From Hippasteria phrygiana (taxonomy: Eukaryota > Echinodermata > Asteroidea > Valvatida > Goniasteridae): DNA of 64,000 nucleotides. Positions 26,380 to 39,200 of this stretch are shown here, piece after piece. The notes below the pieces were generated by a model that was given only the letters and a program-made list of their open reading frames with translations, had not been told where the DNA came from and did no database searches. The stretch spans positions 1 to 64,000 of the forward strand of contig JAZGUH010000401.1 in assembly GCA_037893225.1 (NCBI GenBank), written 5' to 3'. The position numbers and the translations under genes are program-made. Position 1 is the stretch's first letter. Each line of letters begins with the position of its first letter.

Positions 26380-26600
26380 ATGCAAGTCGCCCAATACAAG
26401 GCTAAAAGCCACTCTAGGTAATTGGCTAAACCAGTTGTTGTGGGGTTGGCAACATTTTCGGTTGCCAGCCCAACCACCCTGATGGTTTTTCTGGTTCCAG
26501 ATCTAAATAGCGGATAAATCTTCAATAGATACCAAAGAAATTATCCCAATTTTCAGACCTATAGACCCAGGCATTGTAACTTCCACCATTGATGAGATCA
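26380..26600 (+). repeat. Dispersed repeat holding an unoccupied insertion site
   Basis: GTCGCCCAATACAAGGCTAA, AAGCCACTCTAGG, GGGTTGGCAACATTTTCGG and CCCAATTTTCAGACCT are shared with 37165-37770. In that copy a TTAA element interrupts the sequence right after CAATACAAGG. This copy is uninterrupted. Confidence 0.7.
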
Positions 26601-27138
26601 ACTCACCTGCCCCTTGTGTTCATTTTGTGAAGAAAATGACACTGTAATATGTGACCCACTCTGCAAAAAGGGCAATTATGTTGCAAAACTTGAAAATAGT
26701 GTTTATTATAGGCCATTTTATAATCTTTCATTATGGTATATGTCTGCGGCCTGTAGCATTTTGCACTCACAAGATATTTGGAAATTTGAATGTTTGTTTT
26801 CAGGAATTTCTTGAAATGACTTAAGGAGAAACAAGCCATTTAAGAAACAAAAAGCAAAGAAATAGATGGAAGCACTCGACACAAACACATTCTTTTTCCA
26901 ACTTTACTCACTGAAATCAAAGATTTGGGTTATGAAATAATGTAAGTATCAAAGATGCAACAAATTCCATCCCTTCAAAGTCACTTGTTTGAAGAATTGT
27001 TCACCTTCTTCACATAGAACGGCCCATTATGCGTAAAAGCTTTTAGCGACTTATGTGCCCTCTTTGCAGAGCGGGTCACATATGAAACATTGCTATTCAA
27101 TACACAGATAGCACCCCGAGAACTGTGCAGTGACCTAC

Positions 27139-27273
27139 CCTGAGAACTCCCGGCAGTTTCTGCAAGGCTTTCTCATACGACCCAATCAGGTAGTCCATAT
27201 CTCGTACATTGGTGCTGTGTTTCTGAATGTCCGTCTTCCCAGCAACCTTCAGCATCTTCAGCAACTTCGGCAC
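27139..27273 (-). CDS. DDX51: DDX51 exon 11 (helicase C-terminal tail)
   Basis: Acceptor tttgtgccag; encodes [13 protein letters not shown]..., aligned with the vertebrate tail RFLRMLTEAG...YEEAL. A GTAGGT donor follows LPGVLR; if it is unused, translation ends at 27097. Confidence 0.85.
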
Positions 27274-30200
27274 CTGGCACAAATGGAAAGTGAACGATAG
27301 CATTATTTTCTAATAACTATGATTAACCCTAACCCTGCCAGACGCAGCACAGTGCATCTGTGCTGACAGCTCCACTTTGCTGCACTCTGCACACAAGTCA
27401 ATGTGACAAAGTATGCAATCTGATGCGTCTGGCTAGACTGAGTATCAGACGTTGCATGCATGCATTGCATATCAACGTCTCATATATGCGGACATGCTAA
27501 TTTATGCGACCCTGCGCGCCAACCAATCGGAGTAAACTTTGCAAACTTGTGACGTCATTTCGATCAGAAATGTGGACGAAGGTACCGATTGGTTGGTGGG
27601 TGTCAGCTAACCCTGTTTCTCTGAATTCATCACCGCGCGTATGTGCAGCATGGGATGGCAGTTATAAAATAATTCAAATGCCGCCGCGCGTGTCGCGTGC
27701 TCCCCTAGCGCGCGCACGCGGTACGCAGTACTATACTAGCGCACAGTACAACTGCAACATGATTCCGTGCGCGCGCAGGAATGTTTACGAATAAATGTTT
27801 ACGCGGCCAGGTAGCCACGCGTGCCTTGATCAACGGTTTCCCGGAGGTCCAAAAAACGAGCAGGCTAATTGGTCACAATCTAGAGGTCAAGAGGCGGATG
27901 TTTTGCATAATTAATCGCCAGATCTGCACACATGTATTTATTATAGACGCTCGTCGCGTTGCACGAGCGCCTATTCCATAGACTAGCATCTGGCAGGGTT
28001 CTAGCAAAAATGCCCAGGGGCCAATTTCATAAAGCACAAAAATTTGCTTAGCATGCAAATGCTTCCTTGATAAAAACTGGATTACCAACCAGATTTCCAT
28101 GTTTGGAATAATGCTTTTGACTGGCATTCAGCTGTTGTTTGCTTAGCATGAAAATTACATGGACTTTTGGCTGGTAACCTGTTTTTACTAAGCAAGACAT
28201 TTTCATGCTAAGCAAATTGGTGGGCTTAACCGCTTTATGAAATTGGCCCCTGGAGGGTTAGGGTTAAAGAATGGGAACCAGGTTGGCCTAGTGGTAGGCC
28301 CTGTCCGAATTACTTGGCTGCGGCTAGAAATTACACACGAGTCTAAGGGAAATGGCTGCAGCCGCTACAATAAACATGTGTGTAACATCCAGCCATAGCC
28401 AAGTAATTCGGACAGGGCCGTAATTGTAACGATAATAATATTACTGACAGCTTTAATTTACAGATGCTGCAGGTACTTTTACCTGCACAGATCCTATAGC
28501 TTACATGGCTTAACATTCCCTCCGAAGAATAAGACCCTTTTCCAGACAAGGCACAAGACCATTCACAAGACTATTCACAAGACCAGCTTGTAACAGGCAC
28601 AAGTAACAGGCATAAACCATGACAAAGATTGACTTAAGATTGACTTAAGACTTTTGATTAAGACTGCTGGTCTTGTGCTGGTCTTGACTACAACACTTCC
28701 CTTTTCTCAGATGAAATACACACAAGGGCTTGTCATGCCCCAGACCACAGAAAATGATTATTGCCAGGCACGCTAATGTATTAGCAATACATGGTGTGGT
28801 CTGCAATACATGGTGTGGTCTGCAATACATGGTGTGGTCTGCAATGCATGTATTCCTCCGGGTACAAGTACTGCTGTCAACAAGTACTGCCATCCAGGTG
28901 CCCTCGCAGTCCACGTTGCTTTATTAAACCCTTGAGCATGGGTATTACATGGGGGTGCCAGGGTGCCATGCTAGCTTGTGCAGCCAAGCATAACGTACAA
29001 AATAGCCCAACAATGGATTGAAAATGAAGAATTGGTGTGTATAGACGTAAACTGGCCAGTGGTAATTTTTAATCCGCCTCTATAGACGTTCATCCGGGCT
29101 CAATGGGTTAAAGGTACAATGTAATATTCAACATTTGCAAATACCAAAAAACACAAATACTAAACTATGATGAAATACCTTGCTTAACTGTAAGTAAATA
29201 TAGTCTCAAGCATCATGTGAAATCACTGCACCTGGTGTGCTGACATTCTCAAGAAAAGTATAATTTTTGCAACGATTTTCAGCGATGGTCGGGGGGAAAA
29301 GTTTGGCCATTGGTTTAACATCCGTGAAATGGTGCAAGCAGGCTAGTCTCGTTCCCCGACGACTATAATTCCCTGACGTCTATAAATTGCTCTGTTTTGT
29401 CTTTAGTAGTGGTCAGGAAACCAGACTACAAGAACAGCATTTTTTTCTCTCCTTGTTTTCCCATCATCTATTCACACAAAACTTTGCCCCCTTCTGGATG
29501 GCTGTTATCAATGGTGTGCTGGTAACGTCAACAATAGGCACAAAATGGATTAAGTCCATGCAGGAATGCGCGTATTGATAACAACCAGCGAGGTGGTCTT
29601 TTTCAAACCACAGCCATGGTCATCATTCATATTAAACAGGTCAGTCTTATAGTATAAAATACTTACCCCAAAATGCGTAACAAATTTCCAATCAAAATGT
29701 GGACTAACCAAAGTCGGTAAATTAGGGGCAGTATTTGAAAAAGTCAGTTTTTCCAACGATGGTTGGCTGACCATTGCTGGAAATTGATACTAAATTTCCA
29801 CTTTTCTTGAAAATGACAGCACACTAGGCGCCATGATTTCACAGGATGCTTGAGACTATTTACAAAATGTATGGTATTTCATAATAATTCAGTAGTTTTG
29901 TTTTTAGGTTTGCAAATGTTGTTATCTTAAAATTTTGTTTCTCTTCTGAGACAGTATCTCTGGAGAATTGAAAGTAAATGTACTTTTCCTATTACCAGAC
30001 TAAATTATTCCGACTTTTTCTGATGATTATTAGGTCCGCCAGCTGCCAGTCACGTGACGAAAACTGGCAGAATTCTTCCCGTCTCTGAAAATTGTTCTGT
30101 ATTCGGTAACATTCGGCTGTTAACATTAATGTTCGCAATAACAAAATGTCTGTCAGGCCCGTTACAGATCCTGGAATTTGAATTACCAATTATACATAAA

Positions 30201-33200
30201 AATTGAAAAATCAGTGCCATACTCTTGCAGTATTTTGCCGACTGGATTTTGCAAGAATATTCAATTTGAATGATGCCATTGACGTCACTCGGACTAATAC
30301 TGCACATTATGATCTATTTTAAATCGTGGGTACTACCTGACCTAAGATATAGATGTCTTCAGGGAATCTTCAGGTTTCAATATGCCAACAATGTGACACT
30401 TAGTAACAGGTTTTTATCTTTAATATGAAGTAAATCTGATCATTACGATAGCTATGCACTCTATATACAAAGCAAGAATAAAAACTTTTTATATATACAA
30501 ACAAAACAAGTGGAATATTATTTTCAGTAGTTTTGTTCCAGAATTATTATTTAGAGCAAAACTAAAAAAGAAAAATTCTGACTTTTGGAGAAAAAACAAT
30601 TATGACAATGTACAATTTGTACACAATATAACTGCAGTACAATATTTCCAAAAACTGTTTATATACATGTATAAAGTTCTAGTTTATATCTTGTTGAGTC
30701 TCAAAATTAACTATTAATTGTTGTTGAGTCTAATTTAATTTTGTAATTGGTATGTATAGAATGACATAATAATAAAAAAAATAAAAAAAAAAAAACAATT
30801 TTCATCAGATTAAAGTTACACAAAAAAACTAGAGCTTTGGTGTTTGTGGACAAACACAGGGCTGTTTCGTTTGGGGGGTTTTTGGTAGTTTAATTCTGAT
30901 TCTTGAGATTTCAATGGTGGATCAACAAATCTCATTTTATTGTCGTCTACGACAGGTCAAGTAATCACGTAGGCTTATTTATAATCGTTTTGGAAATGTG
31001 AGCATACATGGAGTTGATGACCATGATTACGTCATCAGACGTCACACATTTTTCACATTTATATTTAAGTGTGTATGACCTAAAAATATATTACAAAAAG
31101 AATTAAACAAAATTGTTTAAAATTCATGTTAGATACCACGTTTCAACTTAATCGAACTTGTACTTTTGTAGATAAATGGCTTCAAAAACTGCCACTTTAA
31201 GATGACGTCTCGTGACATGTGAGGACGTCATCACAATGTCATGTCAATTTTCATCTATAAACCTGCTGGCCTACCTAGATATTACATTTTAACTTAATCG
31301 AACTTGTACTTTTGTAGATATGGCTTCAAAAACTGCCCCTTTAAGATGACGTCACGTGGCATGTGATGATGTCATCATGACATAAAAGTTTGGCACACAT
31401 TGTGAGCAGTTGGGGTGTCTGCCAAGTTTAAAAGTAGCCAAAGTAAGAAAGAAAATGTTTACAAATGCTATGGGCAATAGTCTAGCAACTTGAAAAATGA
31501 CTACAAATCAACCCTTTTTATAAACAGCATGCACATTTAAGCCATGGTTATCTGCCCTTCCCAGAATTCCTTTGTGTTATATTGAATTTGATCTAAATTT
31601 TGAAATGGCTGTTATTTCTTACTTGAGTGAGCCACGATCATGAAATTTTTGAATTAGCTACAGAAAAATTCAATGTATGCATTTTTATATTCGGATTGAC
31701 CCTTACATGCGTTAAAAAAATTTTTTTTTTAATGACGTCATGACGTCACACAATTTTCGTCTTTTAGGGAATATCTTTGAGACATACCAAAGCTATAACA
31801 AAAAGAATTTTGAAAATATCTTGTTTTGTTCGTTAGATATATTGAAAAGAATGTTACGATTTGAAGAATTCAAAAATTCATAAAAAATCACGTGATGACG
31901 TCATCATGACGTAAAAGTTTGGCACACATTCTGAGCAGTTGGTCTAAGTGTCTGTTAAGTTTAAAGGCAATCGGTTGCTTAAAAGTAGCCAAAGTGCCGG
32001 TAAGAAAGAAAAAATCTTAACAAAAACAAGGGCTTAAAACTTACGAAACAGCCAAAAAGAAGTTCAGGGAACCAGACTAATAGACAACCCTGAAACTGAC
32101 CTCATATTGCTGCAGCAGTGAGAAAGCTACCCCTGCCTTGCCAGCCCGTGCCGTCCTCCCAACACGGTGTATGTAGGTCTTTATGTATGGAGGCATGTCA
32201 TATGAGATCACATACTTGGCATTCTCAACATCCATACCACGAGCCATAGCATCAGAGCAGATCAGTCTGCAGGAAGCACATGTGTAATAGGGGTGTTCAT
32301 TTTTGAATAATTTAGTATTCGATTATTCAAAACTGTGTTTGTCCGAATATTCGATACTCGCCGATGCATCAGCTGCAACGACATGTTGCACGCAAAGTTG
32401 CACGCAAAGCACAGTGGTGTTTTACGTGCGGCGATCGATATTTTGGACCGCCCAATCGACTCTTGCCTGCGCCTGTTGTCTCAAGATCATTACGGCCTAC
32501 ATATAACGTTCTGATAACAAGAAACCAAACTAAAGCCTGCCTTTTTGCAGTAATTATTTTATAAGTGTCGAGGGTTTTACAGACGGGAACAATAAACCTC
32601 CCTCCACAAAAAAGTTACCATCGACAAAAGTGGCATTTGACACTGCTAAGCGCCGTAACTTTTCTATTAACCAGTTCACGCCGGGATTATTGTTCACGAG
32701 CCTGGGTGCCAGACGGGTTCAGGCTGTCATCTGCGGGTAGCACACCCTGATATTTCCGGCCTTGCTCACTGCGAGCCGGTCGCTGACTGATATTTCCGCT
32801 GGGTCCCGTTCTCACTCGAGTACGTGTATACACATCATCCGACGCGAACTGGTTAAAATAGCATCAGAGTCGTATCCGTACATGCATCTATATATTTTCG
32901 AATATTCGAACTGGTAAAAAGGTATTCGAATATTTGGTTGATGATCGAATATTCGGTATATTCGGGACAGCCCTAATGTGTAACACAAAGAATTTGACAC
33001 CCGATTCCACCCAATGGAATCCATAGCAACTAGGGCATTTTCCAAGTTTAATCCCACAGTAACACTAAGAAAGTTTGATGATCTCACCTTGGTCAACTGG
33101 GGTTAGCCCCGTGCCGTTCAATTAGCTGTAACGTTATCCCCAGGGCTCACCCAAGTTAGGAGTGTGCATTTACGGGTGGTACGGGAATAGGGTACCCGAA

Positions 33201-36200
33201 TAAAAAAATGCACGGGTACCTGGGTACCTGGGTACCTGGGTACCTGGGTACCTGGGTACCTGGGTACCTGGGTACCTGGGTACCTGGGTACCTGGGTACC
33301 TGGGTACCTGGGTACCTGGGTACCTGGGTACCTGGGTACCTGGGTACCTGGGTACCTGGGTACCTGGGTACCTGGGTACCTGGGTACCTGGGTACATGGG
33401 TACCTGGGTACCTGGGTACCTGGGTACCTGGGTACCTGGGTACCTGGGTACCTGGGTACCCGGGTACCCGGGTACCCGGGTATCCGGGTACCTGCTAAAG
33501 GAATGCAATCTCAAAAATGTAATCTCTGAAATTACTGTTCATATAGTTCGTAAAGGTCTGCACGTTTATGCTATATGTACCCCATTGGTGCATCAAGGCA
33601 ACAAGATGCAAGTGTGTACAGTGAGCTTCTATGGCTTTACGGCACAAATTGCATTTTCGCAAGCATCATAAATTTTAATCTGTTTTGTTTTTCTATGTAC
33701 CCCGGTTTTCATGTTGAAAGTTTAACTTCCCAACAAATGACATTGAAAACTTTCTTTTTTATTTCTGAGAAATTACTAAGTAATATGTCAATTCAGTTAC
33801 AGGTAGTCGATTCCATAATCTGGAACCGGTTCCGGACATTAGCGGTTGGGTACTCGGGTACTCGGTTCAGATGGACAGGCTTAACCCAAGTCAGCCAGAC
33901 AGACCCTGCTCGTGGAGCTGAGTCAGTGGTGGAAATACGCCACACGCGTGCATTGTTCATTCCAAGAAATGGACAAATATGGCCGCCGGACAGTGGATAA
34001 GCCCAAAGTAAGCCTCAGTCTGAAAAGGGCATTTTGTCAATGGCTATGTCTGCGGCTACGACAATCCCATTAGGATCATGACAGCCCACGTTTAACCAGT
34101 TCGGGTCGGATGACGTGTATACACGCAAAGGTTTTGCGGTATTCAGAATGGATCACTGATAAATACGTACTCGATCGAAGCTGGTAATATCTGTCAGCTA
34201 CCCACTCGCAGCGAGCGAGGCTGGAAATATCAGGGTGTGCTTCCCGCAGATTGCGGCCTGATTCTGCCTCAACTCGGCTGGCATCGAGGTTCGTGAAAAA
34301 TAATCCCGGGCCTGGGTCCGGTGAATGTCAAAATAATCCTGACGCGAACTGGTTAAGCATCCATTAGCATGTCATTTGGGGCTTATACCTGTCTGCATTT
34401 ACTCAGGCCGATCCGGGTGAGCTACCAGAATGCACCCATTATCTGGTTAATCCATTGAGGCAATTAGCACTAGCCCAGATGGGAGTCCAACCTCTCTAGA
34501 TAGTCGGGTGTCGAGACCTGATGAATCTGACTATTCTCTATGGCACGTATATGTCCGTTTGCCAACAATCAGGCATGCAACTTGGAATTTAAAAAAAACG
34601 AGGAAATTCCAATATTTACACGACTTTAGGCGGCCTACATGTGTACACAGTGTTTTTCAATTTTCAATGGCGTACACATGTAAGTGTGAAGTGAAAAACG
34701 AGGAAATCAGCTGATCTGAGAAAAAGGTGCATGCCTGACCAATGCCACATAACAAAAAAAGGAGGAATTTCTCCTTTTAACTGTCTAGCCTTTGACTACT
34801 GAGCCAAATTTGAAACTGGTGCCCCACCCCCTCCCCCTGACATTGTGCCATTTTAGTTCTCAATTTTATAAAGAATTTAAGTCACCACTTCCTCACAATC
34901 TCTAATAATCCCCTCCCCAGGGTTCCTGCACCTTTAGGACAATAAAATTCCATGACTTTTCCATAACTAAATTATGAAGATCCATGACCTATTTCATCAA
35001 ATTGGGGATCAAAACTGTGAAACTTGGTCTACAAGACAACTTTTAAGATGCATTATGTAAGGTTATTAATCAGATTTCTGATGGTCTTTACAAAATTCCA
35101 TAACTTTTCCAGCCCTTGAACTTAAAAATATAATTCCATGACTTTTCCAGGCCGCGGGAACCCTGCCTCCCCATACCACTTTTTAAAACAAAACGGGCGG
35201 AAAAACACTGGGGCTTTGTAAAGAAACATCTAATTTTTTCTAACCCCCCACCCCTTGCTGGACTCAAGAAAAAAGTAGGAAAAGTAGGAGGTAAAACAAA
35301 AATAAGAAAAAAATAGGAAAAGTACTAATACCTGAAAGCCTGCACTGGCCTTCTGCCTTTAATAGTTCAGTTCCAAATAGGGGAGTCAGGTTGGTCTAGT
35401 GGTACTTTCCTCGCCTTCCATCGCTGTGACCCGGTTTCGAATCCCACCAGGGCCGACATGTGAATTAAGTTTTTAGTCCCAGCCCGATTCCGTGTGTTTT
35501 CCTCCCACTTCTAAAACTGAACATTTCGTTGTCGCCTTCCCACAGGTTTCTTCAGGCTTTCAAAGCTACAGCTCGACATACACTTTTGAGGAATCCTTGG
35601 TTTAACCCTAATCCACCTCAATCCTCCAAAATCCTCCATGCAGTTTTGGAGGATTTTGGAGGATTGAGGATGAATGGTATTTCAAGGAAAAGGAGGATTT
35701 TGGAGGATTGAGGGTGAATGGTGTTTGAGAAACAGGAGGATTTTGGAGGATTGAGGATGAATGGTGTTTCCAAAAAAGGAGGATTTTGGAGGATTGAGGG
35801 TGTGGTGTTTGAGAAATAGGAGAATTTTGGAGGATTGAGGATGAATGGTGTTTCAAGCGAGAAGGATTTTGGAGGATTGAGGATGAATGGTGTTTCAAAA
35901 AAGGAGGATTTTGGAGGACTGAGGATGAATGGTGTTTCAAGCGAGGAGGATTTTGGAGGATTGAGGATGAATGGTGTTTGAGAAACAGGAGGATTTTAGA
36001 GGATTGAGGGTGAATGGTGTTCTTTCTTTTATTTTTAACAAATGCAAACATTTGGAGAATTTTGAGGGATTGAGGATGAATGCATTTTTTGGGGCAGGGC
36101 ATATCGGAGGATCTTGGAGGATTGATGATGGTTCCGAGCAAAAAGGGTCTAGGGGGTTAGGGTTAATACCAGAAACAATTAAAACAAAATAAAATAGAAA

Positions 36201-39200
36201 AATTAAATCAAATAGTTTCGTATGCAAATCGCCCATCACAAGGCCAAAGGCCACTCGAGGTGTGGGCTACAGAGGGAAGTATGTAAGAACCAGCCCCTCA
36301 CACTAAAACAAGACAAGATAATCTGATCTCTCCACAGTATGAATAGGGTCGGGATGGGTAACTAGCCCACTGCAAGGCATTAATGCCTCTACCCATATTA
36401 ATTGTAGAAGTGCTATAGCCTGAGACTAGGCTTGAACCCACAACTTGCAGAATTACCCACAGACCACGAATTCAATGCTCCAAACCACTTGGCCCCGGCA
36501 CTTCCACAAACTACAAACACACTTAGGGGCTTAGTACTCACAACTGTATCTTGCCCATCTTGAACTGCTTCAAAATCCGGCGTCTCTGGCCCGCCGTCTG
36601 ACTGGAAGAGAACTCGGCCACCTCCACATCACCGACGAGTTTAATCAGATGGTACAGGCGGTGTGTGGCCTCAATGGTATTGGCAAAGCAGAGGATCTGT
36701 CGGAGATGCAACGTCTTGATAAGGTGGAGGATTACTAATGGCTTCTCACCCGGCGTGCACTGGATGTAATACTCCTGCAGAAATGAAACATTAAGACAAT
36801 GCATTCTTAACATGCTGGTGAGCTTGGCCGAATCACTTCATTGTAATGCACACACACACACACACACATGTAAACGGGTGCAATCGTGGACCTCCCATTG
36901 TTCCTCTTTTGTTTATACTCTAACTTTTTCGGAAGGCCTCCCATTGGTTTTGTACACGATTTTCAATCGTGGACGTTAGGTCAAACGTGGACCCCTTTGT
37001 CTACGCTCAAATTCTTTTGTCCTAGGTCCACGATTGCCGGCATATACAAACTCACCCCCACAAAAAACACTTCTTGTAGGGCAATGGGGTGCCTCCAAGG
37101 TACTGTGTGCCTTCCAAAAATGTACAAGGTTTCAGCTACGGCAAGCCCTTTTTTCCCCCCTGGAAGTCGCCCAATACAAGGTTAACCCCTTGAGTACAGG
37201 TTTTTACGGGAGACGTTGGGGTGTCGTGGCGGTTCTGGCAGCCAAGCGAACCGCTACAATGTGTTTGTGCAGTCAAGCGTAACATAAACAATAATCCAAC
37301 AATGGATTGAAACTTCACAAACGGCGGCAAATGACGTCATCCGGCCTGGTGGCACTTTTTTGTTGATGCCATATGGCGTCATCCGTACGCAAAGGGTTAA
37401 AAGCTACATTTAGGTAAAAGGGCTACAACAGAGGTGGTGGGGTTGGCCACATTTTAGGTGGCCAGCACTGCCACTAGATCCAATGATTTTCCGTTTCAGA
37501 AAAGTAAATTTTCCGTTTTGACAAATCTTCATTTCCGTTTCGCCCATTAGAACAGTCTACAAAAATCTGTTTCATTTCCATTTGACATTATTTCATACAT
37601 GTAAATGAATGCACAACGAAAGAGGCCAATTCCGTTAATTCCGTTTGGTTTCCACTAAAACGGAAAATCATTGGCCCTATGCCACCTCATGGTTTCCCCT
37701 GGTCCAAATCCCAAGAGGATAAATTTTAAATAGATACCAGAGAATTATTCCAATTTTCAGACCTAAAAACAAATGCACCACTGAAAAAACAAACTTTTCA
37801 AACCAATACTCTAATACTCACTGTCAACTCCACTGGAGTTGTGTATTTCCCAACAAACTCCCCTCGCTCTTCAACAGACCCCTTGTCCGTGCCCGTTTCA
37901 TGTCGGCGTTGCTTCTTGGACACAACGGACGTGAGGAGTCGCGGCTGGAATAGGTTGAGCTGAATCAGTTTCTCGGGATTCTGGGATAGCGTTGCCGAAA
38001 ACAACAACTTCTGAAGCTGATGGGAAGGAAAGAAGTTTTTAAAAATAACATGTAACTGAATGAAAGAATACTCTGCTTTATAAAATCACTTGCCAACTGG
38101 AATGACAATGACCTGAAATATGTGACCTGGCCCCAAGATAGGGCTGTCCCGAATATACCAAATATTTGATCGTCAACCGAATATTTGAATACCTTTTTAC
38201 CAGTTCAAATATTTGAAAACAAAATATTTGCACGTACAGATACAACTCTGCTATTTCAATAGAAAGAAAAGTTAATACGGCGATTAGCAGTGTCAAATTA
38301 CTCATTTTTGTCGACGGTAATTTTTTGTGGATGGAGGTTTATTGTTCCTGTCTGTAAAGCAATTGATAGGTGCATTTATTAAGTTAACAATGAATGGGAA
38401 ATTTTGCGAAAACAAATTCAAACTTGTATTCGTATTTAGCAAGTGGGAAATTATTTTCCCACTTCTGTAAAAAGGTGTGAAAATGTTTACCCACTTGTGT
38501 GAAAAGGCATGAAAATGTTTACCCACTTGTGTGAAAAATAGTAAAAATGTTTACCCACTTTTGTGAAAAGGCGTGAAAATGTTTACCCACTAGTGTGAAA
38601 AGGAATGAAAATGTTTTCCCACTTGTGTGAAAAGGAATGAAAATGTTTTCCCACTTGTTTTAAAAAGCATGACAATGTTTTCCCACTATGGGAAATATTG
38701 TCCACATTTTGTGAAATGAAAATGAATTCCTTTAGGAAGAGAAAAAGTGTGAAGAGAAATTCCCTTTCCCAGATTAACTTTGAAACGCAATGCACATTGT
38801 ACTGCACATGCAGGTCCCGCTATAACCCTTTGAAGAAGTCAGTAAAGAAACTAGTATGAGTAGGGAAGTGAGACAACTGATCTTGTTATACCATGGTATT
38901 AAATTGGGAGTTCCGATTGGTCTATAGCCGGTCACATGGTTTGTATACAAAAGTTCAGGTGTTACTCCAAAACTGATGTAGCCGGGGTACATCACTCTTA
39001 AAAAGTGATGTACCCCGTGGAGTACATTAGCCTTTTAGAGGTAGGGCGGACACAATAGGAGGGCGCTATTTCATTTGGGTAAACATTTTGTGAAAACACA
39101 AATTCCAGTGAAAGTCAGAATCAGATATTGTTTTGAGTTTTGAGTACAATCCATAGTACATGTACAATCCATAGATCATGCCTAATCAACACTTTTGAAA

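Noticed and set aside
33170..33514. Open frames of YPGTQVPR and GTWVPGYL repeats on both strands
   Set aside because: A 10-bp repeat without stops is open in every frame; it lies inside a transposon.
35608..36141. 177-codon frame with [19 protein letters not shown] repeats
   Set aside because: Translation of a tandem array inside a TTAA-bounded MITE.
38458..38690. CRISPR-like array
   Set aside because: Units are contiguous with no unique spacers, and the context is an animal intron.
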